A stretch of DNA of 64,000 nt from Onthophagus taurus (lineage: Eukaryota; Arthropoda; Insecta; Coleoptera; Scarabaeidae): positions 33,859,501-33,923,500 of the forward strand of contig NC_091966.1 in the NCBI RefSeq assembly GCF_036711975.1, in the 5' to 3' direction. The position numbers and the translations under genes were made by a program. The notes under the pieces were generated by a model. The model saw nothing but the letters and a program-made list of their open reading frames with translations, was not told the origin of the DNA and did not search any database. How positions within the stretch are numbered: the stretch's first letter is position 1; each line of letters opens with the position of its first letter. Below, piece by piece: positions 48,670 through 58,202 of this stretch.

Positions 48670-50274
48670 TGATTGAATGGATTTTATACGAATTTTTAAA
48701 ACTTAATTGGCGAAAATTGCAAAATTCGAAAAAATTGTCGATCATTTCAAAAATTTATTTCTCAAGAACTAAAAGTGATTTTTCAAAACGGCTTGTTGCA
48801 TTAAAAAGAGGATACTTGAATTAATAATTGGTGATATTTCCACAAGGATCCTTCTAGAAATGAATTTTATATCGAATTTTGAAAGTTATCGATGAAAATT
48901 GCAACATCGAAAATGTTATCAAAACTTCATATATTGTTTTCTCAAAAACGAAAAGTTATTTTTCAAAACGTGTTGGTTCATTGGAAAGAGGGCACTTTTA
49001 TTAACATTTTGACAAATTTTTAAACTCATATTCCAAGAAATGGATTTTATACGAATTTTTAAAACTTAATTGGCGAAAATTGCAAAATTCGAAAAAATTG
49101 TCGATCATTAAAAAATTTATTTCTTAAGAACTAAAAGTGATTTTTCAAAACGGCTTGTTGCATTAAAAAGAGGATACTTTAATTAATAATTGGTGATATT
49201 TCCACAAGGATCCTTCAAGAATTTAATTTTATAGCGAATTTTGAAAGTTATCGATGAAAATTGCAACATCGAGAATTTGCTCAAAACTTCAAATATTGTT
49301 TTCTCAAAAACTAAAAGTTATTTTTCAAAACGGGTTGATTCATTGGAAAGAGGACACTTTTATTAACACTTTGGGATATTTTCATACTCATATTCCAAGA
49401 ACTAGATTTTATACGAATTTTTAAATCTTAATCAGCGAAAATTGCAAAATTCGAAAAAATTGTCGATCATTTCAAAAATGTATTTCGCAAGAACTGAAAG
49501 TGATTTTTCAAAACGGCTTGTTGCATTAAAAAGAGGATACTTGAATTAATAATTGGTGATATTTCCACAAGGATCCTTCAAGAAATTAATTTTATAACGA
49601 ATTTTGAAAGTTATCGAGGAAAATTGCAACATCGAAAATTTTCTCAAAACTTCAAATATTATTTTCTCAAAAACGAAAAGTTATTTTTCAAAACGTGTTG
49701 GTTCATTGGAAAGAGGGCACTTTTATTAACATTTTGACAAATTTTTAAACTCATATTCCAAGAAATGGATTTTATACGAATTTTTAAAACTTAATTGGCG
49801 AAAATTGCAAACATCGAAAAAATTGTCGATCATTAAAAAAATTTATTTCTCAAGAACTGAATGTGATTTTTCAAAACGGCTTTTTGCATTAATAAGAGGA
49901 TACTTTGATTAATAATTGGCGATATTTCCACAAGGATCAAGAAATTAATTTTATAGCGAATTTTGAAAGTTATCGATGAAAATTGCAACATCGAAAATTT
50001 TCTCAAAACTTCAAATATTGTTTTCTCAAAAACTAAAAGTTATTTTTGAAAACGTGTTGGTTCATTGGAAAGAGGGCACTTTTATTAACATTTTGACAAA
50101 TTTTCATATATATTATTCCAAGAACTGGATTTTATACGAATTTTTAAAACTTAATTGGTGAAAATTGCAAAATTCGAAAAAGTTGTCGATCATTTCAAAA
50201 ATTTATTTCCCAAGAACTGAAAGTGATTTTTCAAAACGGCTTGTTGCATTAAAAAGAGGATACTTTAATTAATA
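48670..50274. repeat. 362-bp dimeric tandem repeat inside the hAT element, about 4.4 copies
   Basis: GATTTTATACGAATTTTTAAA recurs at about 48680, 49043, 49405, 49768 and 50128. Each unit has two diverged halves of about 180 bp: one with AAACGGCTTGTTGCATTAAAAAGAGG, the other with a GTTGGTTCATTGGAAAGAGG block at the same place. Both halves share AATTGCAA, TTCTCAA-AACT-AAAGT and ATTTTTCAAAACG. The array ends at the transposase scrap. Confidence 0.93.
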
Positions 50275-50548
50275 ATGGAAAGTGATAACAGCGACAGTTC
50301 TGTTAGTAATGAATGTGATGATGAATTGCAAGTGAAGAAAACTAGACGAAAATACAACAAGACATTTTATATATCGTATTAGGATTGTTATAATGAGGTT
50401 GCTAATGACAAACCTGATAAAAATAAAGTTGTATTCAATGAAAAAAGTCCTATTGGGGTTGAACTTGATTATTATCTCCAGTGTCCAACACCTAAAAGAG
50501 ATACTAATTCCTGTGAATGGTGGAGTACTAAGTACATAATAGCTTTTA
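50275..50548 (+). pseudogene. hAT transposase C-terminal relic
   Basis: From ATG 50275 the frame reads MESDNSDSSVSNECDDEL and RRKYNKTFY, then a TAG. In the same frame it continues with PIGVELDYYLQCPTPKR and CEWWST. The E-x-x-YL...P......WW pattern is the hAT C-terminal dimerisation region, and its position next to the right terminus fits. Only about 90 codons remain. Confidence 0.72.
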
Positions 50549-50739
50549 ATATCCGGCCAAAGCCCACTAATTACCACCACTTTTTTTTTAAGTACTTTTA
50601 TTGCCAGACCAGTAAATTAACATTACTATACAAGGCTTTTTCTTATACTAAATAAATGTCACATTACATAACTAAAAGGACCTCGTCACTTACAAAATAA
50701 TAAACATAAGTCAAATTGGATGGTAACATTTAACGTATT

Positions 50740-53440
50740 TTAAATCAAGTAGATGTCTTGTGGTAGTTTCCTTTTAATACGACAGTGGATGTTCTTTTTG
50801 CTGAGGTTGTATGGCTGTAGTACTTCTGTGTATTGTATGCGTTCGTGAAACCGGGAAGTCATTTAAGATATAAAGGCTGTGATACTATCAATTTTTAATT
50901 CGTTGTGTAGTTGATCATTAGAGATATACCACTCGGAGTCTACTGCTATGCGTAGTATTTTGTTTTGTAAAACCTGAACCTTATTAAGATTTGTTTTAGC
51001 CGAGTTTCCCCAGACAACGCAGGCATAGGTAATGAGTGGTCGAATGAGTGTTTTATAAATTAGAATAGTGTTTTCGCATTTAAGTCTTGTTCTCCTGTTT
51101 ATCAAGGGATACAGTTGTTTCAACTTTCCGTAACCTTGATTAACTTTTTGGAGTATATGGTATTTCCAAGTTAATCTTGTGTCAAGGAATATGCCAAGAT
51201 ATTTAACCGGTTCGTCCGAGTCGTTCCATCTAATAGTTTCTCCGTTAATTGTTAATTCCGGTGAGCTTTTAATTCGTTTGAGTGTAAAAATTTTAGCGAT
51301 GCACTTGGATGTATTTATTGCTATATTCCAAGACTTGAACCATTTAACTAGGGTGTTTATAGCTATTTGCAGATTTTTAGTCGCATCCTCGAGTTCAAAG
51401 CTTTGCGCTATTAAGGCTGTATCGTCCGCATATGCCAGCATGTGAACATTTGGTTGTGGCATATCACTCATGTAGATGTTGAACAGGGTGGGAGAGAGGA
51501 CGCTGCCTTGAGATACACCAGCGAGTATATTTTTTGTTTCGGAGAGGGATTCATGAATTTTAACAGAGAAGGATCGGTTTTTAAGGAAGGATATTAGTAT
51601 TTGCTTGATATTGCTGTCAAGATCCAGGTGTAATATTTTATAAATTAATCCGTTGATCCATACACGGTCGAAAGCTTGGGCAATATCGAGAAATAAGGCG
51701 GTCGAGTATTGCTTCATTTCAAATCCGTTTTCAATTATGTTCGATAATCGTTGTAATTGATGACTGGTCGAGAACTGGTTTTCTAAAACCAAATTGGAAG
51801 TGTGGAATCACATTCATTTCGTTTAATGCTTCACATAGACGGTAATTAATTACTTTTTCTAAGATTTTGGATAATGTAGATAATAGACTAATCGGTCGGT
51901 AGCTGGTGATGTTGCTCTTGGGCTTCCCTGGCTTTAGAAACATAAGTACATGGCCTTGTTTCCAACAGTTTGGAAAATAACCTTGTTCCAGACAGGCATT
52001 GAGTAATCTCTTCAAAAACTGCACTACTGTTTCCGGTAGATTTTTTATGGTCAAGTTAGGAATTTGATCAGGTCCTGGAGCTTTCTTAGTTTTCAGATTT
52101 TTAATAATCTGTCGAATTTCATTTATTGTGACTTTTGGAAAGTTACTGTTCAATACCGGATTATGGTTTTCATTATATGATATCACAGAAGTTGTGAAAT
52201 TTGGGGTGCTGAAGAAGTGGGGTCTGAATATTTTCTCCAGATATTCTGCAAAACCAGTACTTTTCTGTTGATCAGTTACTAAGTGTCCATTATCAATATT
52301 TAAAGTTGATATTTCATTAGATTTTCTCAAGATTCTTCTTGTTGCTTTCCATATTTCGTGACTATCGGGTTGTATGTTGTTTAAATATTGTTGAAAAGAT
52401 TTTATGCGATACGCATCAAGTTCCTTTCTTATTTGTCGTGTTAATCGATTTACAATTGACTTGGTTGCAGGGTTTCTCGTCATTTGCCATTCACGTCGCA
52501 GGCTGTTTTTCTGGTTTATAAGAGATTGGATTTTTGATGGCGGGAGATAATTATCAAACTGCGGTTTACATTTGGGGAATGATGATTGTTTTATACAAAT
52601 ATTGATTGTTTCTGTGAGACGCTGTACACTTTGGTCAATTGACTTTTGGGTATTTAGACTGTAGTCGTTATTATTGAAGGTATTCTCAAGTGCGCCTTTA
52701 AACAAAAGCCAGTTAGTTACTAGTTTGTTGTTATTTTGGGTAAGACACGGTGAGGTTTTGAACGATAAAATCACAGGAAGGTGATCTGAATCCAAATCTA
52801 CCACCACTTCTTGATTTATTAATTAATTGAAATTTTTAGTCAATGCGACGTCTAGAATGTCGGATTGGTAATCATTTCTATGTGGATAGTAGTATGTGTA
52901 TGTATTAGGTGCGTGCACCATGAAGTTGTATATTGAGGACAAATTTAATAGTTTAATTCCCGCTTGGTTATTAGCTCTACATCCCCAAGCTGTGTTCTTA
53001 CTGTTTATGTCACCCAACATCAGAATTTGGCGGTTAGTATTGAAGATTGATTTTATATCCTCCTCAATGAGGGGTTTATTGGGTTGCTTGTAAGCACTAA
53101 AGATGTTAAGGGTAGAGTTATCAGTAAGTGTAATTTCTATACCGATAATTTCAATATTACTGCAGTTAAGTAATGGGAGTTGTTGATTCGTGAACTTTTT
53201 TTTAATTAATATAGCCACCCCTCCGGAAGCTATGCGATTATTTCTGTCCTTACGATAGATTTTGTAACCTGGAATTGTGAAATTCTCATTTAGAGCCAGA
53301 TGTGTTTCAGTGATACATGCAACGTCAATGTTTTTTCTCTGTAAGAAAGTTATTAGTCTATTGCGTTCCTTTTTAATTCCGTTAATGTTTAAGTTGAGTA
53401 TTTGGAGATCGTATAGAATTATATTTGCGTTATTAATCAT
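50740..53440 (-). pseudogene. LINE ORF2: endonuclease and reverse transcriptase, with disabling changes
   Basis: The ATG at 53440 overlaps the ORF1 stop (ATGATTAA). The apurinic-type endonuclease shows LQILNLNINGIKKERNRL, CITETHL, MLGDIN and DSDHLPV. The RT shows KKAPGPDQIPN, KPGKP..ITSYRPISLLSTLSKI, QFGFRK, ALFLDIAQAFDRVW, GVSQGSVLSPTLFNIY and AYADDTALIA. Three lesions break it: a nonsense TAA at 52823-52825 after KNFN, a frameshift near 51770 inside the FGFRK-HSTSHQ region, and a nonsense TAA at 50863-50865. After the last stop the frame continues for 40 codons to 50740. It would otherwise encode about 900 aa. Confidence 0.85.
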
Positions 53441-54581
53441 TTTTCTGGAGAATATTGGAGAGGTTTGTTAAAATTAATGTTTTTAATTGGTGCAGAAGCG
53501 GTTGTAAGTATGAAAGTATGGCGGATATTATGGTATTAACGATGGTATCAGTTGAGGAAGTTGTAGGTTCATTTGAATTTTGTGGTGGATTTGTATTTTT
53601 AATTGCATTTGCGTAGGTTTTATTGGGATTATTAGAAGAATTGGGTAGGATTGAGTTGGGTTGTGCACTTAAGGATGGAGTGGTTAATTCGTGCCGTCTT
53701 TGTCGACTTGTGGTAGGTTTGTTTCTAGAATTAATTTGTTCTAGATAGTATTTACATCTCCTGTAATTAGCTGGGTGATTTTCATTACAGTTAACACATT
53801 GAGGTGGATCGCTAGTAGGTTTCGGACATTCATTAGTTAAATGATTTTCTTTACATTTGACACACCTTGGTGGCATTGCGCAGTAATTTTTGGTATGACC
53901 GTATCGTTGACAACGATAACATTGTGGAACAGAGCGAGATGCGCGTCTGGCTTCTACTGTTACAATAGTGTGGTCAAGTTTATTCAACTTGAAGATTTCT
54001 GATGCTTTTTCGGTCGCCGTGAGTTCGATAGCGCATATGGGTATTGCTATCTTATTTTTGTTATACAATCTACTTACTTTTAATACTGGGAAACCTTGTT
54101 CGATTAGTAAATTTGTTATTTCTTCTTCTGTCAATGACGGGGGAATATGTCTGATAACCACCGAAAGTGGTTTGGAATCTGGGTTTCTATAGGTGTAGTG
54201 GTCTATTTTACTGGTTTTATAATGGTTAATTAAGGTCCGAAAATCATCTTCAGTGGTTTTGTTTATTTTAGTTGTATCAGTGGAATAATGTATTGTGAAT
54301 TCACATTTTACTAATTTTTTTATATCCTTAAGAATTTCTTGATGGTTAAAAGACCCTTTTAGAAATATTGGTGGAATTCGTTTAATTTTTTGAGCAGTTG
54401 TTTGACTTGAGGTAGATGGACTCGGTTCGTTGTCATCTGGTCGGTTGTCGAGTTGAGAAAGTGGAAAAAACTGATTTGTTTCGAGAATATGAACAGGTTT
54501 GGTATTTGGAGTCCATATGTATCTCTTCAAGGTTTCATTTATAGGTGGTGACAATTCGTCAGATTTTCTCTTGGAGCTCAT
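53433..54581 (-). CDS. LINE ORF1, Jockey-type nucleic-acid-binding (gag-like) protein, 382 aa
   Basis: An uninterrupted frame of 382 codons from ATG 54581. Residues about 85-215 form the PRE_C2HC-like domain of Jockey ORF1 (KGSFNHQEILKDIKKL, PLSVVIRHIPPSLTEEEITN, LNKLDHTIVTVEARR). Three CCHC-type knuckles follow: CYRCQRYGHTKNYC, CVKCKENHLTNEC and CVNCNENHPANYRRC. The C-terminal third is Asn/Ser/Pro/Thr-rich and ends with a hydrophobic stretch. It binds LINE RNA during target-primed reverse transcription. It is intact even though ORF2 is broken. Confidence 0.88.
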   Translation of the reverse strand: MSSKRKSDELSPPINETLKRYIWTPNTKPVHILETNQFFPLSQLDNRPDDNEPSPSTSSQTTAQKIKRIPPIFLKGSFNHQEILKDIKKLVKCEFTIHYSTDTTKINKTTEDDFRTLINHYKTSKIDHYTYRNPDSKPLSVVIRHIPPSLTEEEITNLLIEQGFPVLKVSRLYNKNKIAIPICAIELTATEKASEIFKLNKLDHTIVTVEARRASRSVPQCYRCQRYGHTKNYCAMPPRCVKCKENHLTNECPKPTSDPPQCVNCNENHPANYRRCKYYLEQINSRNKPTTSRQRRHELTTPSLSAQPNSILPNSSNNPNKTYANAIKNTNPPQNSNEPTTSSTDTIVNTIISAILSYLQPLLHQLKTLILTNLSNILQKND

Positions 54582-54798
54582 AAAGTTAAGGTTGAATTAC
54601 AATCCCTTAGGGCTGCTCCTCGTTTATACCGATATATAAGGGTTGACACTCCCGACAACACGATAAATAAAAGTTAATATTATGAATAATCGAGTGTTTA
54701 CGTTAAGGTTTATATCAGTTGGATCAGATCTCACAATACGCACGTCCGTATCGCTTGAATGACCGACATAAACTCCAATTACCATCACTAATAATTAG

Positions 54799-55165
54799 TA
54801 AAGTTTGCAGCAAAATAGATCAAGAGACGCAACAGAATAGCAACAGTAAGTAAAGTGCGTTACCAGATAAATAATAATATATATATGCCAATCGTACCTT
54901 GCTAGGTAAGAAAGAAGAAAACAAAATATTACAAAAATGATAATATTTTTTTCCCAACCCAACCCATGAATCAAAAACTTAGAGTGACTTAGACAATGCT
55001 AATCAGGCACAAATCTAGAATGGGAGTAGCAGAGATGAAGTATCTGTGAAAAATTGTATCTGTACAAAACATAACATACAAAAAAGAACTGAGTTTGACA
55101 GTTGTAGTAGTAAACATAGAAGAATAGAAAAGAAACAGCTGTAATGAATAAACACTGACATTAGG
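54799..55165. other. spacer, nothing recognised
   Basis: Right flank of the hAT target site duplication. AT-rich with no ORF of note. Confidence 0.3.
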
Positions 55166-55166
55166 G

Positions 55167-55266
55167 CGCAGCGCGATATCCGATTTATGGATTGTAGGCG
55201 ATCCACAAATTGCCTGGTGGTACTGGGGCCTACCGAAAATCCGTAAATCGGATGTTCCGTTACGCC
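55167..55266. repeat. imperfect inverted repeat
   Basis: ATATCCGATTTATGGATT and TAGGC are mirrored by GCCTACCGAAAATCCGTAAATCGGAT, with outer GGCG and CGCC also matching. The arms are about 36 bp around a loop of about 30 bp. It lies next to the piggyBac relic and could be a terminal structure of it. Confidence 0.55.
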
Positions 55267-55479
55267 GTTGTCAGTGCCATAAATTCCTCAACGTATCTGG
55301 TCTTCGCCAGAAACACATGCAAAGAGCAGTCATGAGATCGCGGGCATAGCTTGTTGGAAAAGATGATAGAAGCCAACCCGCAGGGATAATTTGATAAGAG
55401 AAAACAGAAGCAATGGACAAGAAAGAGTTGTGTGATACTTTCCCTACTATGTTAAAGGCGCAAAACAGTTGTGAATTAA

Positions 55480-56100
55480 AGTGGTGCGAAGAATTACGCA
55501 TGTTTAATTCTTGCTTCAATGAGACCCTTCATGAGATTAGTCTACCCATAGACACATTATAGCACCTAATAACATCAGGTTGACTAATTTAGATGGTCTT
55601 TTTCTACTTCTGAAAAAATTATAGTCTATTGGCTCCATTCCAAATCTTGTAGACACAACAGTAACTACATTGTTGTCCATCCATCTCATAAAAACAATCC
55701 GGTTGTTCGGTCTAAAGTAGTATCACAATTCCCTCTACGTTTCTTTTTCATCAGCGACTTCGATGCTAATTCAAATATCTCAATAGGTGCAGACTTGTAA
55801 AAAGGTTGTCAAAATAAATGTCATACGGAAAAATTTTTAAGGTTGCTTTTTAAGCCGTCTTACATCGTAATTAATGGGACGGTTAAAGAAATGAGGAAAT
55901 CTTCTAACTGCTTGTGTCATACTAGCTTTATGGGGTGTCATAGTCATTGCATTCGTCAATACATTTTATACTGGTCCTGCATACATATCCTGTATGACAT
56001 TTTGTATAACAATTTACTGCTCGAGCACATGTTTCAAGACTGAAGAAGACGTTTTTCTATTTCGTTTAGAACCATCATTCAATACTGCTCAAAATCGAAA
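55480..56100 (-). pseudogene. piggyBac transposase relic
   Basis: Minus-strand frames read YDIYFDNLFTSLHLLRYL (the piggyBac YFDNFFTS motif with its catalytic Asp), then MRWMDNNVVTVVSTRFGMEP (the W.DN..V...S motif), then QPDVIRCYNVSMGRL (the P.V...YN..MGGVD motif). The order and spacing fit the family, but each piece lies in a different frame or between stops. Flanks to about 55270 and 56350 may hold further decayed sequence. Confidence 0.8.
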
Positions 56101-57570
56101 TTCTGGAACACTGGTACTAAAAGTCATAGCCAGCAATGAAGACACAGTTCTTTGTATGTTCAGTAATGAGTTTGTTCATAAAATTAATGCTATCTTTCTC
56201 TTCAATGATACAGTTTTTCGTAGCATTAAAGAAATTCATTTAATGATGCAGATATTTTTCATGCCATTGGTTCTTACTTTACTAAAGATGGTCACAAGTC
56301 TTTGTCAGAAGTACAAATCACACAGTTCCCGCACCAACTTGTTAATTTCTTAGATTGTAAAAATAAAGCTGTAAAAGTTATCTTGCAAATTATAAAATGT
56401 AAGGTGGCTTACTACTCCTCCACCCCACAAATCTAATTTGAGAGCTTGATATCTTCTATCACCTATTATTTAGTATAGTTTGCAGATCATCAAGTTTTTA
56501 AACATTATTATGAATTGGTGCTTTTAAAAAGGTCACGCAGAATCAGACCATACAGTAACTTTTTTTAAGTCCTCCCAAAAGTTGATGTAATAAAACTTCA
56601 AAGATACCAATTTGGCGAAGTATTATTTTTACTAGCTAATAATCCTGTTGTTTTTGTCGTCATGTAGCTCATTATTATTATGCTGTATATTACCTCCAAG
56701 CGTTCGTTTGATGTCTTTGCAGCTTCGTGGAATCATATTCAAATGTCATAAAGCAGTTTTGGGACTTTGAAAGCCAATCTTAATCTTAATCCCATGTGTA
56801 ATGATTAATTTACGGCGGCAAAGACCGGATCGAAGGAGTTATTAAATTTATTGACATATCTTATTATTAAATATTTTTTTTGAAATTTAACATCACATTA
56901 AATATATTCGTTCAAGTCAATTAATTTTCTTTTTAGTGATGGGATGTGATCGTTGATGCGCGAGGTTCATTCAATTCATTGATAGTGAATGGTGGCGCGG
57001 TATGAATAGGGAGACTGGTTGGGTTAAGAAAAAAAATAAACGGTCTATTGGGGGAAATGAACGAATGAATGATCTGGTGGCTGATATAAAAATTCAATTA
57101 GGAGCAGTCAGACGCATCATCTCTCGACGCGCCCCAGTTTGACGCCCCAACCGTTGGTATTCGACGCGAGCATCTCAGGAATGCGAAACGAGGGGGGCCG
57201 ATATTCACCCCTCGAATGATAGTAATATAGATCTTGAAAGGAATTTCTTAAACGAAAATCTATTCAAAATTCTTAATAAAAGAAAGACAAAAAGAATGAA
57301 TTTAATTTTATTAAATTATTTTAATCGAAACCGAAAATGGAGTTTACTTTTTTATAGCTACACGTTTTTTACCTTTTAAACCAATTAGAAGAGACAAAAG
57401 TTTAAAGAAACCTTATATTATTACCCTTCAATTCTCTTTATCAACTTAAAAAAAATCCTCATCGATAACACCAACAAAAAAAAACGTACAAAAATAAAAA
57501 TAATCTAAAATTTTTCAAAAGTTATTGTTTAATTTTATATTACCCCGTTATTATAAATTTTAAATAAGAT
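56101..57570. other. spacer in the proposed Tdc2 first intron
   Basis: No gene recognised. A GC-richer patch at 57085-57240 contains a plus-strand TATAAAA at 57085; see rejected items. Confidence 0.25.
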
Positions 57571-57575
57571 CCTAC

Positions 57576-57669
57576 CTGTTGATGTTGAAGCACTAAAAAA
57601 CTTTTTCTTATAGAGGGTTGTCTCTGTTGATTTTCTCCAAAGTTGATCCGGAAGCCGTAACGCGTGACT
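57576..57669 (-). other. Tdc2: putative non-coding first exon of Tdc2
   Basis: On the minus strand the segment begins at an initiator A (TCAGTC, A at 57669) and ends ACATCAACAG followed by GTAGGATC, a good 5' splice site. It has no ATG. The nearest downstream minus-strand 3' splice site without another partner is the AG at 47552-47553, immediately before the Tdc2 ATG. The pairing is inferred, not seen; another gene could own this exon. Confidence 0.45.
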
Positions 57670-57705
57670 GAGACCCCACGGCAATATGCAACCACTTTTA
57701 AATGA
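57664..57705 (-). promoter_or_regulatory. TATA box and initiator, putative Tdc2 promoter
   Basis: CATTTAAAAG (complement of 57695-57704) is followed by TCTCAGTCACG. TAAAA begins 31 bp upstream of the A of TCAGTC, a perfect arthropod initiator. Surrounding DNA (57600-57850) is GC-rich against an AT-rich background, as at the copy B promoter. Confidence 0.55.
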
Positions 57706-57899
57706 CCGCGCAAACTGCCTGTCCCCCGCGCATCCCCAAACCACCCTTTGGGCTATTTCACGTTTTAATTGACCGCAAACGAGATCTCGCGCTTTAAAGC
57801 TTGAACTTGCCCCCCACGCGCTTAATGTTTCCCCAAACGGGGTCTTCGTCGTCTGCTGACGACAACTTCTCGATTGCTAGTTGAAAATTTTGAGGTGGA

Positions 57900-58200
57900 T
57901 TTTAGTAAATTGGGGAATTAAGGAGATATTAAGTGAGTAGGAAAACTGATTAATTAATTTTTTGATTTGGATGGGTTTCATTAAAAATATTGATTTGAGA
58001 TAGTTTTATACAGATTTTATACCAATTTTAATTAATTTTTATCCTTAAAACATTAAAGATATTTATATCTTTATAATTTATGTATAGAATTGAGTATATT
58101 TTATATATTTTTAAAATTCTCGATGTATATTTGAGTATTTTGGTGGAAATTAATGGCAAATAATATTAGTTTCAAAAAAAAATTAAAACCTTTTAAATGT
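57900..58200. other. AT-rich spacer
   Basis: Nothing recognised. Confidence 0.3.
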
Positions 58201-58202
58201 TG

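Larger units (their letters stand above)
50581..54776 (-). mobile_element. full-length Jockey-type LINE, inactivated
   Basis: The 3' end (low coordinate) has a run of nine A residues with AATAAA 8-13 nt before it on the minus strand. The 5' end is at about 54776. AATTACCACCAC (50569-50580) and AATTACCATCAC (54777-54788) form a 12-bp target-site duplication with one mismatch. Order on the minus strand is 5' UTR (about 195 nt), ORF1, ORF2, 3' UTR. GGACGT at 54742-54747 would fall at +28 to +33 if transcription begins at 54774, the downstream promoter position used by Jockey/I-type LINEs. It lies inside the hAT element. Confidence 0.88.
48602..54790. mobile_element. hAT element carrying tandem repeats, interrupted by a LINE
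   Basis: The left terminus TAGTGGTGG (48602) is mirrored by CCATCACTA (54782-54790), and ATAATTAG flanks both ends exactly (48594-48601 and 54791-54798). An 8-bp target duplication with this TIR is diagnostic of hAT. A second, interrupted copy of the right terminus, CCACCAC, stands at 50574-50580 where the LINE entered. Without the LINE and its 12-bp duplication the element is about 2.0 kb. It contains 362-bp tandem repeats (48670-50274) and a transposase C-terminal scrap. Subterminal GCCGGATA/TATCCGGCC blocks occur near both ends. Confidence 0.88.

Noticed and set aside
57085..57120. Plus-strand TATAAAA with a nearby GTCAGA as a promoter
   Set aside because: The TATA-to-initiator spacing is about 25 bp rather than about 31, and no downstream plus-strand exon was found.
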